Below are positions 29,409 to 39,280 of a DNA stretch of 64,000 nucleotides, one piece after another; position 1 is the first letter of the stretch, and each line of letters opens with the position of its first letter. Location of the stretch: positions 62,001-126,000 of the forward strand of contig NZ_JAAIYA010000007.1 of assembly GCF_010894405.1 (NCBI RefSeq), written 5' to 3'. The notes below the pieces were generated by a model. That model saw nothing but the letters and a program-made list of their open reading frames with translations, was not told the origin of the DNA and did not search any database. This DNA is from Pyxidicoccus caerfyrddinensis. GTDB lineage: Bacteria > Myxococcota > Myxococcia > Myxococcales > Myxococcaceae. The translations under genes and the position numbers were made by a program.

Positions 29409-32123
29409 ATGAGCAGCATCCTGGTCATCAACGCCGCGGGTCGCGAGACTCGTGTGGCGCTCGTCGAGGGCGGCCACATCGCGGAGTTCTACCTCGAGCG
29501 TAAGAAGGACAAGGGAGTCGTCGGAAACATCTACAAGGGCCGGGTCGTCCGGGTGCTCCCGGGCATGCAGGCCGCCTTTGTCGACATCGGCCTGGAGAAG
29601 GCCGCCTTCCTCTACGTCAGCGACGTCGTCTACGACCCTGACTTCGCGCGCGCCCAGTTCGAGCTGACCGAGGGCGAGCACGAGGACGCGCCGGAAGTCC
29701 CCACCGAGTCCGAGGCCGACGCGGCCGAGGCCGCCCACGTCCATGGCCCCGTGGTGGAGGCGGAGGTGGAGGAGCTGACCGGCGAGGCCGCCCTGCACCT
29801 CGCCGAGTCCCTGCCGCGCGACACCGTCATGGAGCTGGCCGCCAACGCGCCGGCCTTGATTCTTTCGGACACCCCGGCCGCCCCGGCCGAGGCCGCGGCG
29901 CCCACCGCCGAAGAGGCCCCCGCGGCCAGCGCGGCGCCCGAGGCGCCGGCTTCGGCCGAGGCCCCCGCCGCGGTGGCGGAGGTGACGGAAGCGACGCCGG
30001 TGGCCGAGGCCGCCGCGCCGAGCGCTCCCGAGGGCGCCGTCGCGGCGCCGGCCCCTGAGTCGGGCTCCACGGAGGGCACCGACGCGGGTGCCACCGCCGC
30101 GGCCCTGGCGGCGGCGATGCTGCAGGCGGAGCCTCCTCCGGCGGCGGCCACCGCGCTGGGCGAAATCGTTCCCCCTCCCGCCGGTGGCGAGTCCGCGCCG
30201 GCTCCGGCCGCGCGCCCCGCCGAAGTCTCCGGTGAGCGCCGCACGCCGCGCGAGGCGCGGGAGGCCCGCGAGCCCCGCGCCCGCGAGGGCCGTGAGAAGG
30301 ACCGCGAGAAGGACAAGGGCCGGCGCCCGGAGGAGAAGCGCCGCGACAAGCGCGACGACGAGAAGGAGAAGCCCAAGCAGCGCCGGACGGACAAGATCGA
30401 GGACCTGCTGAAGGTGGGCCAGGAAGTCGTGGTCCAGATTTCGAAGGACCCCATCGGCACGAAGGGCGCGCGGCTCACCTCGCACATCTCCATCCCCGGC
30501 CGTCACCTGGTGTTCATGCCCACGGTGGACCACGTGGGCATCAGCCGCCGCATCTCCAACGAGAAGGAGCGCCGGCGGCTGCGCGACATCGTGGACAAGA
30601 TGCGGCCGCCCGGAACGGGCTTCATCGTCCGCACGGTGGCGGAGAACGTTCCCCAGGAGAAGCTGGAGAGCGACATCCGGTTCCTCATCGAGGTGTGGAA
30701 CCAGGTGGTGCGCCGCAACGAGAAGCGCGGCGGCCCCGGCCTGCTGCACCCGGACCTGGACCTCATCCTGCGCGCCACGCGAGACCTCTTCGCGCACGAC
30801 GTGGAGAAGCTCGTCGTCGATGACCGCGAGGAGTACGAGCGCATCCTCGGCTTCGTCACCGCGCAGGACCCCGCGCTGAGAGACCGCGTGGCGCTGCACG
30901 AGGGCGACGACACCGTCTTCGACGCGTACGGCATCGAGCAGGAGCTGCAGCGTGCCACCCAGCGCAAGGTGTGGCTGAAGAGCGGCGGCTACCTCATCAT
31001 CGACCAGGCCGAGGCGCTCACCGCCATCGACGTCAACTCGGGCCGGTACGTCGGCAAGAAGAGCCTCGAAGAGACGATTACGAAGATCAACGTCGAGGCC
31101 GCCAAGGAGATCGTCTACCAGCTCCGGCTGCGCAACATCGGCGGCATCATCATCTGCGACTTCATCGACATGGAGAAGGCGCAGAACCGGGACAAGGTCT
31201 TCAAGTCGCTGCAGGAGGCGCTGGGCCGCGACAAGGCGAAGACGAACGTGCTGCGCATCTCCGAGCTGGGCCTCGTGGAGATGACGCGCAAGCGCGTGCG
31301 CGAGTCCATCGGCCGCATGCTCCACGAGGACTGCCCGTACTGCGACGGCAACGGCTTCGTGAAGACGGCCACCACCGTGGCGTACGAAATCTTCCGGGAG
31401 ATCCGCCGCGAGGCGCCGGGCTACAAGGACTCCACGCTGGTCATCAACTGCAACGCGGAGGTGGCGCGCCTGCTCCAGGGCGAGGAGCGCAACGAGCTGC
31501 GGCACCTGATGGACCGGTACAACAAGTCCATCCAGGTCAAGGCGCAGCAGAACTACCACCGCGAGCAGTACGACATCTATGGCCGCTCGGCCACGGGCCC
31601 CGAGCACAAGGTGGCCTCGTCGCCGGGCTCCGGTGACGGTGAGCTGGCCATGCAGCAGCGCAAGCCGGACAGCAACGGCGGCGGCGGCGGCTACGGACGC
31701 CAGGACCAGGGCCGCCGGGGCGGCGGCAGGGACCGCGACCGGGGTGAGCGCAGCGACCGCGGCGGTGGCGAGCGCGGAGACCGCGGTGGCGGTGGCGGCG
31801 ACCGGCGTGAGGGCCGTCGGCCCGACCGTGGCGGCGACCGTCCCCGGGGCGACCGGGGCGGTGAGCAGCGCGGTGGCGAGCGTGGCGGTGAGCAGCGCGC
31901 TGACCGGGGCGGCGAACGCGGTGAGCGCGGTGACCGGGGCGGCGAACGCGGTGAGCGCCGGGGTGGTGACCGGGGCGAACGTGGTGAGCGCGGCGGTGGC
32001 CAGGGCTCATCGGGTAGCAGCGGCGGCTCGGGCGGGAATGAAGGCGGTGGCGGCTCGACGCCTCCGGCTTCGCCCTCGTCGTCGGGCGGCGGCTCCGAGC
32101 CGTCGGGCGGCGGCTCGACCTGA
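29409..32123 (+). CDS. Ribonuclease E/G with split S1 domain and RGG-like tail
   Basis: 904 aa. N-terminal RNase H-like/S1 start (SSILVINAAGRETRVAL, NIYKGRVVRVLPGMQAAFVDIGLEKAAFLYVSD) is followed by an insert of about 240 residues rich in Ala, Glu and Pro, ending with a highly charged Arg/Lys/Glu stretch. The S1 fold then resumes near residue 328 (KVGQEVVVQISKDP). Catalytic Asp residues are in AIDVNSG (near 539) and CDFIDM (near 584); the zinc link CPYC is at 642-645. The tail from about 755 is Gly/Arg/Asp-rich (RGGERGERGDRGG), probably an RNA or degradosome contact. Processes mRNA and rRNA precursors. Confidence 0.94.
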   Translation: MSSILVINAAGRETRVALVEGGHIAEFYLERKKDKGVVGNIYKGRVVRVLPGMQAAFVDIGLEKAAFLYVSDVVYDPDFARAQFELTEGEHEDAPEVPTESEADAAEAAHVHGPVVEAEVEELTGEAALHLAESLPRDTVMELAANAPALILSDTPAAPAEAAAPTAEEAPAASAAPEAPASAEAPAAVAEVTEATPVAEAAAPSAPEGAVAAPAPESGSTEGTDAGATAAALAAAMLQAEPPPAAATALGEIVPPPAGGESAPAPAARPAEVSGERRTPREAREAREPRAREGREKDREKDKGRRPEEKRRDKRDDEKEKPKQRRTDKIEDLLKVGQEVVVQISKDPIGTKGARLTSHISIPGRHLVFMPTVDHVGISRRISNEKERRRLRDIVDKMRPPGTGFIVRTVAENVPQEKLESDIRFLIEVWNQVVRRNEKRGGPGLLHPDLDLILRATRDLFAHDVEKLVVDDREEYERILGFVTAQDPALRDRVALHEGDDTVFDAYGIEQELQRATQRKVWLKSGGYLIIDQAEALTAIDVNSGRYVGKKSLEETITKINVEAAKEIVYQLRLRNIGGIIICDFIDMEKAQNRDKVFKSLQEALGRDKAKTNVLRISELGLVEMTRKRVRESIGRMLHEDCPYCDGNGFVKTATTVAYEIFREIRREAPGYKDSTLVINCNAEVARLLQGEERNELRHLMDRYNKSIQVKAQQNYHREQYDIYGRSATGPEHKVASSPGSGDGELAMQQRKPDSNGGGGGYGRQDQGRRGGGRDRDRGERSDRGGGERGDRGGGGGDRREGRRPDRGGDRPRGDRGGEQRGGERGGEQRADRGGERGERGDRGGERGERRGGDRGERGERGGGQGSSGSSGGSGGNEGGGGSTPPASPSSSGGGSEPSGGGST
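31675..32115 (+). repeat. Low-complexity coding repeats, Gly/Arg/Asp then Gly/Ser
   Basis: Short tandem units encoding RGGERGERGDRGG-like peptides (about 31735-32000), then a Gly/Ser-rich end. Repetition of ggcgagcgcggtg-type words is visible, so copy-number variation between strains is expected. Confidence 0.7.
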
Positions 32124-32494
32124 AGTCCAGGCGGTTGATTCCGGCTCCCGGCCCCGCGGCTGCGTGACAGACGCAGGGCAAGCGAGCAGGCGTCCTGCCC
32201 CATCCGCGCCGTGGATACTCCCGGCGCGGTTTCCCGTTCCACTCCGCCGCGCCTCACGGCTGTGTCGGATGGGATGCGCTGGCCGCCCACGCCCCCTGGG
32301 GTGGGCTGGCCCCGGGGGCCTCGAATTGGCTAGCCTTGGGTCCCATTGCCGCGGGGCGTTGTCCGCTCCGGGCCCGGCCAGCTCCCACGGATGACTTCTC
32401 CCTTTCCCCTACGCGGGCCGACCCTTACGAGGCGCCGCATCGCCTGTCGCGAGCGGGCTCATGCCCACCCGCCTCGCAGCGCCTGGGGGGAACC
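32124..32494. other. 371-bp intergenic region
   Basis: A small hairpin (CTGCGT-N5-ACGCAG, 32160-32176) may end the RNase E/G transcript. No gene or clear promoter hexamers seen; the open frame upstream of the YihY start has no ribosome site. Confidence 0.45.
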
Positions 32495-33880
32495 GTGACG
32501 GCCAATCCGCTTCCGTGGCTGCGGGCGACGCGGGACAGGACGGTGGGCTGGGCCCTCCGGGTCTGGGCGCCAGCGCAGCGCACCCAGGTGGGGCGCTTCG
32601 CGACGGACACCTTCATGGCCGCGCGGACCGTGGCCCAGGGCTTCCGTGGAGAGAACCTGCGGCTGCGGGCCGCCGCGCTCACGTACATCAGCATGTTCTC
32701 GCTGGTGCCGCTGCTGACGGTGGCCCTGGTGCTGCTCACCGCCTTCCACCAGGACGGGTTCAAGGCCGAGCTGCGTCGGGTCGTGGGCGAGCTGCTGGAC
32801 CCGGGGGTGGTGGGCAAGACGTCCGAGTTCCTCGACCGGTTCCTGCAGCCCAGCAACCGCATCGCCATCGGCAGCGTGGGCTTCCTCGCGGTGATGATGT
32901 CGGCGGGCTCGCTGCTCCGGCAGCTCGATGGCGCGGTGAACGAGCTGTGGGGCATCCGCCGCCAGCGCCCCTGGGGCGTGCGCCTGCTCATCTACGGGGG
33001 ACTGCTGCTGCTGGGCCCCTTCTTCCTCGCGGTCTCCTTCTCCGGGACGGGCAAGGTCCGCGACTTCCTGCAGACCCACGCGCCCCACGCCCACGCCTTC
33101 ATCTTCCTGGGCACCACGCTCGTCGCCATCGCCAGCCTCACCCTGCTCTACTTCTGGACGCCCTACTCCCACGTGCGCGTACGCTCGGCCCTCGCGGGGG
33201 GGCTGGTGGCGGGTCTGGGGTGGATGGTGGCCAAGCAGGTCTACGCCGAGTTCGCGCTCCGCAGCTTCCGCCACAACCCCCTCTACGCCTCCCTCAGCGC
33301 CCTGCCCCTGTTCCTCGCCTGGGTGTACGTGAGCTGGTTGCTGCTCCTCTTCGGGGCCCGGCTGTCCTACGCCGTGGAGCACGCCGCCTTCCGGGACTCG
33401 CTCTTCGCCTTCGGCACCCACCCGCGCGCGCATGAACTGGTGGCCTCCCGCATCGCCCAGGAGACCACGCTGGCCTGGGTGGACGGGACTCAAGCCCCCA
33501 CGCCCCGTGAGCTGGCGACCCGCCTGCGGGTCCCCGAATCGCTCGTCCACGAAGTCGTGGACCGCATGGTGGAAGCGGAGCTGCTCGAGCGCCTGCGCCG
33601 GGGCGGCCTCCGTCCCGCCAGGGACCCGGCTACCCTCACGCTGGCGGACACCACGCTGGCGGTGCATGGGGTGATGATCAGCGGCGGCTCGGAGACCTGG
33701 AACGGCCCTCGCGCCCCGGGCTTCGAGCAGATGGAGCCCCTCTTCCAGGCGGCCGACTGCGCCGGCATCGACCTGCTGCGCCGCACCCGCTGGCTGGACC
33801 TCGTGGTGCATCTGCGCCCCGGACTCGCCGAGCCCGTGGCCTCCGCGCCCCCCAGGGTTGCGGCCGGCGGAAATCCGTAG
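32495..33880 (+). CDS. YihY/BrkB family membrane protein fused to a winged-helix domain
   Basis: 461 aa from GTG with GGGGGG upstream. About six membrane helices in the YihY layout (LRAAALTYISMFSLVPLLTVAL, AVNELWGIRR, FWTPYSHVRVRSALAGGLVAGLGW, ALPLFLAWVYVSWLLLLFGARLSYAVEH). After the last helix a cytoplasmic C-terminal domain of about 150 residues begins; about 390-440 looks like a winged helix (TPRELATRLRVPESLVHEVVDRMVEAELLE). The family was once misnamed RNase BN; function is unknown. Confidence 0.88.
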   Translation: MTANPLPWLRATRDRTVGWALRVWAPAQRTQVGRFATDTFMAARTVAQGFRGENLRLRAAALTYISMFSLVPLLTVALVLLTAFHQDGFKAELRRVVGELLDPGVVGKTSEFLDRFLQPSNRIAIGSVGFLAVMMSAGSLLRQLDGAVNELWGIRRQRPWGVRLLIYGGLLLLGPFFLAVSFSGTGKVRDFLQTHAPHAHAFIFLGTTLVAIASLTLLYFWTPYSHVRVRSALAGGLVAGLGWMVAKQVYAEFALRSFRHNPLYASLSALPLFLAWVYVSWLLLLFGARLSYAVEHAAFRDSLFAFGTHPRAHELVASRIAQETTLAWVDGTQAPTPRELATRLRVPESLVHEVVDRMVEAELLERLRRGGLRPARDPATLTLADTTLAVHGVMISGGSETWNGPRAPGFEQMEPLFQAADCAGIDLLRRTRWLDLVVHLRPGLAEPVASAPPRVAAGGNP

Positions 33881-33910
33881 AGGTTCTGGGTGGTTGGCTG
33901 TCCACCTCGC

Positions 33911-33938
33911 TTGCATGGGGGATGCGTTCTGCTATGTT
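33911..33938 (+). promoter_or_regulatory. Possible promoter of the IHF/HU gene
   Basis: TTGCAT, 16-nt spacer, TATGTT, about 67 nt before the ATG at 34006. The -10 is good, the -35 only fair. Confidence 0.4.
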
Positions 33939-34005
33939 TTCAGGATTCGACCGAGGGCCAGAGTGCCCTGTTTCCAAGGGGTCACCGGGTTTGCGGGAGC
34001 GTCCG

Positions 34006-34356
34006 ATGCTCAAGTCCGATCTGATCAACATCCTCGTCGCCAAGCGGGGCGTGACGCAGAAGCAGGCTGAGGCCACCATCGAGACGATCTTCGAGTCGAT
34101 GAAGGATGCCCTCTGCCGCGGGGAGAACATCGAGATTCGCGGCCTGGGTGCCTTCCACGTGAAGAACTACCAGGGCTACCAGGGCCGCAATCCGAAGACG
34201 GGGCAGGTCATCCCGGTGAAGCCCAAGCGCGGCCTGCTCTTCCGCACGGGCAAGGAGCTGCGCGACCGGGTCAACCGTCCGCCGCCCCAGCAGGCCCAGA
34301 CGGACCTGCCCTCCGTCTCCGAGAGCAAGGGCCCCAGCACCGGCACGGGGCTCTGA
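34006..34356 (+). CDS. IHF/HU family DNA-binding protein
   Basis: 116 aa. Full HU/IHF fold: MLKSDLINILVAKRGVTQKQAEATIETIF dimerisation helices, IRGLGAFHV, and beta-arm RNPKTGQVIPVKPKRGLLFRTGKEL with the DNA-intercalating Pro. Most like the IHF beta type. A Pro/Gln/Ser tail of about 25 residues is extra. Bends DNA. Start chosen at MLKSDL because that is the conserved N-terminus. Confidence 0.93.
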   Translation: MLKSDLINILVAKRGVTQKQAEATIETIFESMKDALCRGENIEIRGLGAFHVKNYQGYQGRNPKTGQVIPVKPKRGLLFRTGKELRDRVNRPPPQQAQTDLPSVSESKGPSTGTGL

Positions 34357-34371
34357 GCCCTGCCGGTTGCC

Positions 34372-36441
34372 TCAGCGTCCCATCGGCACGGGCGACAGCC
34401 GGCCGATGGGGCGAATCTGCAGCGCCCCGTCCAGCTCGCCGTAGGTGAGCACCGCGACGTCCGGGAATGCGCCCTCGCAGAGCCTGCGCAGCGGCCTGCG
34501 CACGTCCGGCGCGGTGAGCAGCACCGCCCGCCCTCCCGTCGCCACCTGCCGCACCCCCTCCAGGATTTCCGCCACCCGCTCCGGGTCGGGCGAGGGCCCG
34601 CGAGGCCCCGTCGCCCGCAGCACCTCCTCCACCTCCGGGTCCACGAGGTAGGCGTACAGCGGCCCCGTGGGAGCGAACTTGTGGCTGAGGTACCGGCGCA
34701 GTGCCTGACGACAGCGCTCGGCGAGCGCCACCGCGTCCCCCTCGGTGGTGGGTGAGACGAGCGCCTCCAGGATGGCGCGCAGGTCTCGGATGCTGACGCC
34801 CTCCTGGAGGAGCTTGCGCAGCACGTCCGTGAGCAGCGGCAGCGGCACCTTCTGCAGGGCCTCCTTCACCAGGACGGGTGACTGGGCCTCCAGTCCCTCC
34901 AGCAGGCCCTGAACGTCCTGGAGCCCCAGCAGGTCCGCGGCGCGGGCCCGCAGCACGCTCCTCAGGTGGTCCGCCAGCAGACCCGCCGGGCGCCGCAAGG
35001 GGACCTGCGCCGCCTCCAGCAGGGCCCGCCCCGCCTCCGTGATTCGGCTGATGGCCGTGCCGGTGGCGGGCTCCACCGCGGGCTCGGCCTTCACCTGGAG
35101 GAAGGCCAGTTCCTCCGGGGGCGCCAGCGCGTAGAGCGTGCCCGGGACGACCTGCCCTCCGCCCGCGGGGACCTCGTCCACCTGGATGCGGTACTCCCCG
35201 GGCGACAGGTACGCGGCCTGCGTCCGCACGCGGATGCCGGGGATGCGCACCCCCAGCTCGAAGAACAGCTCGTCCCGCACCGCGTTCAGCGTCTTGTGGA
35301 CGAAGGCCCCGCCTTCCTCTTCCGCCAGCACCGTCAGGTCCGGCGCCAGGTCCAGGGTGAGCGGCGAGACGCCCACGGGCACCGCGGCACTCTCCGGCGG
35401 CGCGCCCGCGGCGGGGCCTGGAACCGCCGCGCCAGGGGTGGCGCCCTCCTTCTCCTCGGGCCCCACGGGCCCCCGCTGATTCAGCGCATGGCCGAGCCCG
35501 CCCAGTCCCGCGGCCAGGATGAGGAACGTCAGGTGCGGCATGCCCGGCATGAGGGCCAGCGCCACACAGAGCCCCGCCACCACCCAGAGCGTCCGGGCCT
35601 CGCCGAAAAACTGCGAGCCAATCTCCAGGCCGAGCGAGTCGTCCTCCTTCTCCGAGGCCACCCGCGTGACGACGAGGCCCGCCGCTACCGCGATGCAGAG
35701 CGAGGGGACCTGCGACACCAGCCCATCGCCAATCGCGATGAGCGCGAAGGTCGACGCGGCCTCCGACAGGGACATGCCGCCCTGGAGCACGCCGATGACG
35801 GTTCCTCCCAGCAGGTTCACCGCGACGATGACGAGGCCGGCGACCACGTCGCCCTTCACGAACTTCATCGCGCCATCCATGGCGCCGAACATCTGCGACT
35901 CGCGCTCCAGGTTCCGCCTTCGCTGCCGGGCCTGCGCCTGGTCGATGGCCCCCGCGCGCAGGTCCGCGTCGATGGACATCTGCTTGCCCGGCATCGCGTC
36001 CAGGGTGAAGCGCGCGGACACCTCCGCGACGCGCTCGGCCCCCTTCGCCACCACCAGGAGCTGCACCAGCGTGAGGATGGCGAACACCACGGCGCCCACC
36101 ACGTAGTCCCCGCGCACCACGAACTCACCAAACGCCTGGATGACCTCGCCCGCGTGCCCCTCCGCGAGCGCCAGCCGCGTGGAGGACACATTGAGCGCCA
36201 GTCGGAACAGCGTGGTGAACAGCAGCAGCGTGGGAAACGACGTCACCTTCAGCGCGTCCTTTGCCCGGAGCGCCGCCACCAGCAGCGCCACCGCCGCGGC
36301 CAGGTTCACCGCGAGCCCCGCGTCCAGCATCCAGGCCGGCAGGGGAACAATGAGGGCACCCAAAACGGCGGCCATCGCCACCGCGAGCACCACGTCCGAG
36401 GACTTCCGGGCCTTCAACAAGATTTTCGAGAGCGGGTTCAT
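34372..36441 (-). CDS. sctV: Type III secretion export gate protein SctV (FlhA family)
   Basis: 689 aa. N-terminal half with about seven or eight membrane helices and the family signature region ([49 protein letters not shown]). The C-terminal half (about 340-689) is the cytoplasmic ring that receives substrates. ATG overlaps the SctU stop (ATGA). Last gene of the type III secretion operon; converges on the IHF gene 15 nt away. Confidence 0.95.
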   Translation of the reverse strand: MNPLSKILLKARKSSDVVLAVAMAAVLGALIVPLPAWMLDAGLAVNLAAAVALLVAALRAKDALKVTSFPTLLLFTTLFRLALNVSSTRLALAEGHAGEVIQAFGEFVVRGDYVVGAVVFAILTLVQLLVVAKGAERVAEVSARFTLDAMPGKQMSIDADLRAGAIDQAQARQRRRNLERESQMFGAMDGAMKFVKGDVVAGLVIVAVNLLGGTVIGVLQGGMSLSEAASTFALIAIGDGLVSQVPSLCIAVAAGLVVTRVASEKEDDSLGLEIGSQFFGEARTLWVVAGLCVALALMPGMPHLTFLILAAGLGGLGHALNQRGPVGPEEKEGATPGAAVPGPAAGAPPESAAVPVGVSPLTLDLAPDLTVLAEEEGGAFVHKTLNAVRDELFFELGVRIPGIRVRTQAAYLSPGEYRIQVDEVPAGGGQVVPGTLYALAPPEELAFLQVKAEPAVEPATGTAISRITEAGRALLEAAQVPLRRPAGLLADHLRSVLRARAADLLGLQDVQGLLEGLEAQSPVLVKEALQKVPLPLLTDVLRKLLQEGVSIRDLRAILEALVSPTTEGDAVALAERCRQALRRYLSHKFAPTGPLYAYLVDPEVEEVLRATGPRGPSPDPERVAEILEGVRQVATGGRAVLLTAPDVRRPLRRLCEGAFPDVAVLTYGELDGALQIRPIGRLSPVPMGR

Positions 36442-37487
36442 GGCGTCTGTCTCCGTGGATGGTCGTCCGCGCTTCGCGTCTCCATCGCCGTGCGCAGGAC
36501 GACCGCGGCCGCCTGGTACAGCTCCTCGGGGATGGACTCCCCGAGGTCGTAGTGGATGAGGCTGCGCGCCAGCGGGATGTCCCTGACCACCGGAATCCCG
36601 AGCCGCCGCGCCTCCTCCCGAAGGGCGAGGGCGTCTTCCTCGCGGGCCTTGGCCACGAGATAGGGCGCCTCACATTCCCGGGCGTCGTAGCGGAGCGCGA
36701 CCGCGAGGTGCGTGGGGTTGATGACCACGGCGGTAGCCTTCTGCACTCCACGTGCCGGTCCGCCCTGTGCGAGCTGCCGCTGCAGGGCCCGCCGCTGTCC
36801 CTTCTGACGCGGGTCGCCCTCGCTCTCCTTGTGCTCGCGCTTCACCTCCTCGCGGCTCATCATCAGGTCCTTCACGTGGCGCCGGCGCGCGAGCGCGTAG
36901 TCCCCCACGCCCAGCACCAGCACCACCCAGGCGAGCCGGATGGCGAGCCCGCCCAGGCGATGCACCAGCAGGGTCAGCCCCTGCGCGCCGCCCAGCCAGG
37001 TGGCACGCAGCGCGTCCGGGCCGACCTCCTCCACCTCGCTCCAGACGAGCGCCGCCACCAGCGCCACCACCCCCAGCGCCTTCGCCACCTCCACCAGCGG
37101 CCGCATGCTGAACAGCCGCTTCAGGCCCGCCGCGGGACTGATGCGCTCCAGCTTCGGCGCCGCGTGGCCCGACTCCAGCTCGAAGCCCACCGTGGCGACG
37201 GACACTCCCAGCGACGCCGCGAGGGCGCCCCCCAGCGCCGGCCCGCACAGCCTCGCGGCAATCCACAGCCCCTCCCGCCACGCTCCCAGGTCGCGCTGCT
37301 CGAGGAACAACCGCGCGGTCCAGTCCTGGAGTCGAAGGAAACCCTCGGGTGCGAAGGCCGTGAAGCCCAGCAGCCCTCCCAGCGTCACCGCGCTGGACGT
37401 CAGCAGCCGGCTGCGCGGAATCTGTCCCTTGCGCCGCGCCTCCCGAAGGCGCTTCGCGGTGGGCTGCTCCGTCTTCTCGCCACTCAT
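36438..37487 (-). CDS. sctU: Type III secretion substrate switch protein SctU (FlhB family)
   Basis: 349 aa starting MSGEKTEQPTAKRLREARRKGQIPRS, the FlhB/SctU N-terminus. Four membrane helices, then the cytoplasmic domain with the self-cleavage motif NPTH at about 257-260 (VVINPTHLAVALRY) and DIPLARSLIHYDLGESIPEELYQAAA. The intact NPTH implies a working export switch. Overlaps both neighbours by ATGA. Confidence 0.95.
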   Translation of the reverse strand: MSGEKTEQPTAKRLREARRKGQIPRSRLLTSSAVTLGGLLGFTAFAPEGFLRLQDWTARLFLEQRDLGAWREGLWIAARLCGPALGGALAASLGVSVATVGFELESGHAAPKLERISPAAGLKRLFSMRPLVEVAKALGVVALVAALVWSEVEEVGPDALRATWLGGAQGLTLLVHRLGGLAIRLAWVVLVLGVGDYALARRRHVKDLMMSREEVKREHKESEGDPRQKGQRRALQRQLAQGGPARGVQKATAVVINPTHLAVALRYDARECEAPYLVAKAREEDALALREEARRLGIPVVRDIPLARSLIHYDLGESIPEELYQAAAVVLRTAMETRSADDHPRRQTP

Positions 37488-38278
37488 CGCGCCACCTCGC
37501 CCAGCATCGCCAGCGCGCCCTCCGTGGAGAGCACACCCGCGAGAAGTCGCTCGCAGAGCACGCCCACGCCCAACCACAGCAGCGCGCCGCCGCCGAGAAT
37601 CCGCAGTGGCGCTCCCACTTCCTGCAGGTTCACCTGGGGCGCGGCTCGCGAGGCCAGTCCGAGGAAGCAGTCCACCGCCAGCGCCGCCGCCGCCACCGGC
37701 GCCCCCACCGCCAGGCCCGTGGCCAGGGCGCCTCCCGCCAGCACGACGACGTGCATCGTGGCCGCTTCCGTCGGGACGAAGGCTCCCAGCCGTACCACTC
37801 CGAAGCCGCGCAGCAGCCCGGAGAGCACCTGCGAAAACAGGCTCCCCGACACCACGAGCGCCACCAGCAGGTGGTAGAGCCCATCCCCCGTGGCCGACTC
37901 GCGGCTGCCCGCGGCCGGCAGGCTGGCCTCCGCCGACGTCCCCCGGAACAGGTCGATGAAGCGGCCTCCCATCCGCGCCGCGTCGAAGGGCAGCGCAGCC
38001 ACGAGCCCCACCGACATCCCATAGCCCAGCTCACGCACCACCAGCGCCGCCAGCTCCAGCGAGGACTCCACCGGCGTCACCAGCTCCACGCCCGCCTCGA
38101 GGCGAAGGAAGAGCGACAGGGCGAGCACCAGCGCCAGCCGCACCGTCGTGGGCGTGGCCTGCCCTCCCAGCAGCGGACACAGGAAGGCGATGGGCACCAG
38201 CCGCGCGGCGCACAGCGCCACCACGACGATGTCTGGCCCCAGCGCTTCGAGCCAGAGACGCAGCGGCTCCAGGTTCAT
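37484..38278 (-). CDS. sctT: Export apparatus protein SctT (FliR family)
   Basis: 264 aa, about six or seven hydrophobic segments (VALCAARLVPIAFLCPLLGG; LALVLALSLFLRL; ELGYGMSVGLVAALPFDAARMGGRFIDLFRG). GGRFIDLFRG is a recognisable FliR/SctT stretch. ATGA overlaps on both sides. Part of the SctRST export gate. Confidence 0.92.
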   Translation of the reverse strand: MNLEPLRLWLEALGPDIVVVALCAARLVPIAFLCPLLGGQATPTTVRLALVLALSLFLRLEAGVELVTPVESSLELAALVVRELGYGMSVGLVAALPFDAARMGGRFIDLFRGTSAEASLPAAGSRESATGDGLYHLLVALVVSGSLFSQVLSGLLRGFGVVRLGAFVPTEAATMHVVVLAGGALATGLAVGAPVAAAALAVDCFLGLASRAAPQVNLQEVGAPLRILGGGALLWLGVGVLCERLLAGVLSTEGALAMLGEVAR

Positions 38279-38544
38279 GCCGCCACCTCGGCGATGAGCA
38301 TGAGGAGCTGGTGCGTGAAGCGCGTGAGCTGGCCGGCAATCCACGGCCCGGCGAGCACGAGCGCGAGGACCGCCGCGCACAGCTTGGGTACTACCGCGAG
38401 CGTGCTCTCCTGGAGCTGCGTGGTGGCCTGGAAGAGGCTCGACAGGAAGCCCACCACCAGGCTCGCGCCAATGGGAGGAAGCGAGGCGAACACCATCAAC
38501 AGCAAGGCCTCGCGCCCCAGGGTGAGCAGGACGTCCGGAGTCAT
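38275..38544 (-). CDS. sctS: Export apparatus protein SctS (FliQ family)
   Basis: 89 aa with two membrane helices (EALLLMVFASLPPIGASLVVGFLSSLFQATTQLQESTLAVVPKLCAAVLALVLAGPWI). SLFQATTQLQE and VPK are family hallmarks. Starts 4 nt after the SctR stop. Confidence 0.94.
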   Translation of the reverse strand: MTPDVLLTLGREALLLMVFASLPPIGASLVVGFLSSLFQATTQLQESTLAVVPKLCAAVLALVLAGPWIAGQLTRFTHQLLMLIAEVAA

Positions 38545-38548
38545 GGCG

Positions 38549-39280
38549 TCACCGGTAGCCGAGGATGAGGCCCCGCGCGAGCAGGGCCCAGCCATCCACG
38601 GCGACGAAGAGGAGGATCTTGAAGGGCAGGCTCACCTGGCTCGGTGACAACGTCTGCATCCCCAGCGCGAGCAGCACGTTGGCGATGACCATGTCCAGCA
38701 CCAGGAACGGGAGGAAGACGAGGAAGCCAATCTGGAAGGCCTCCTTCAGCTCGGTGATGACGAAGGCGGGAATCACCACGAAGAGGTCCGTCTCGTGCAC
38801 CGCGTCCGCTTCCTCCGGCGGCCGGAGCTCGCGCGCCAGGTCCACGAAGCGCGCCCGCTCCTCCGGGCTGCCGTGCTTCACCAGGAACGAGCGCAGCGGT
38901 TCCGATACCCGCGACGCGGCCGACAGAATCTGCGCCCCCGAGCCCGCCTCCACCTCCGCGTACGCCACCTGCCCCGCGTCGTACATGCGCTCCATGACCG
39001 GCGCCATGATGTGCCCGGTGAGCACCGCCGCCAGTCCCGTCAGCACCAGCGTCGGCGGCGCCTGCTGCGTCCCCATCGCCGAGCGCGCCAGTGACAGCAC
39101 CACCGCGATTTTCGAGAAGCTCGTCAGCATCAGCACCGCGAACGGCAGCAGCGACATCAGCGCGAGCATCCCCATCATCGACAGCGGGCTGCCCGCGTAG
39201 GACATCCGCGAGAGCGACGTCTCCGCCGCGGATGCCAGGGCCGGCGCCAACAGCCCCGCGCCCATGAGCACGCGCTTCAT
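38549..39280 (-). CDS. sctR: Export apparatus protein SctR (FliP family)
   Basis: 243 aa. Signal-like N-terminus, then LALMSLLPFAVLMLTSFSKIAVVLSLARSAMGTQQAPP and late VIPAFVITELKEAFQIGFLVFLPFLVLDMVIANVLLALGMQTLSPSQVSLPFKILLFVAVDGW, both diagnostic FliP/SctR blocks. ATG overlaps the stop of the upstream FliO-like gene. Confidence 0.95.
   Translation of the reverse strand: MKRVLMGAGLLAPALASAAETSLSRMSYAGSPLSMMGMLALMSLLPFAVLMLTSFSKIAVVLSLARSAMGTQQAPPTLVLTGLAAVLTGHIMAPVMERMYDAGQVAYAEVEAGSGAQILSAASRVSEPLRSFLVKHGSPEERARFVDLARELRPPEEADAVHETDLFVVIPAFVITELKEAFQIGFLVFLPFLVLDMVIANVLLALGMQTLSPSQVSLPFKILLFVAVDGWALLARGLILGYR

Noticed and set aside
32495..33880. Ribonuclease BN annotation for the YihY protein
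   Set aside because: The family was misnamed; true RNase BN is a different metal-dependent enzyme.
34966..36552. 528-codon plus-strand frame across sctV
   Set aside because: Shadow; sctV has family signatures and overlaps its neighbours correctly.
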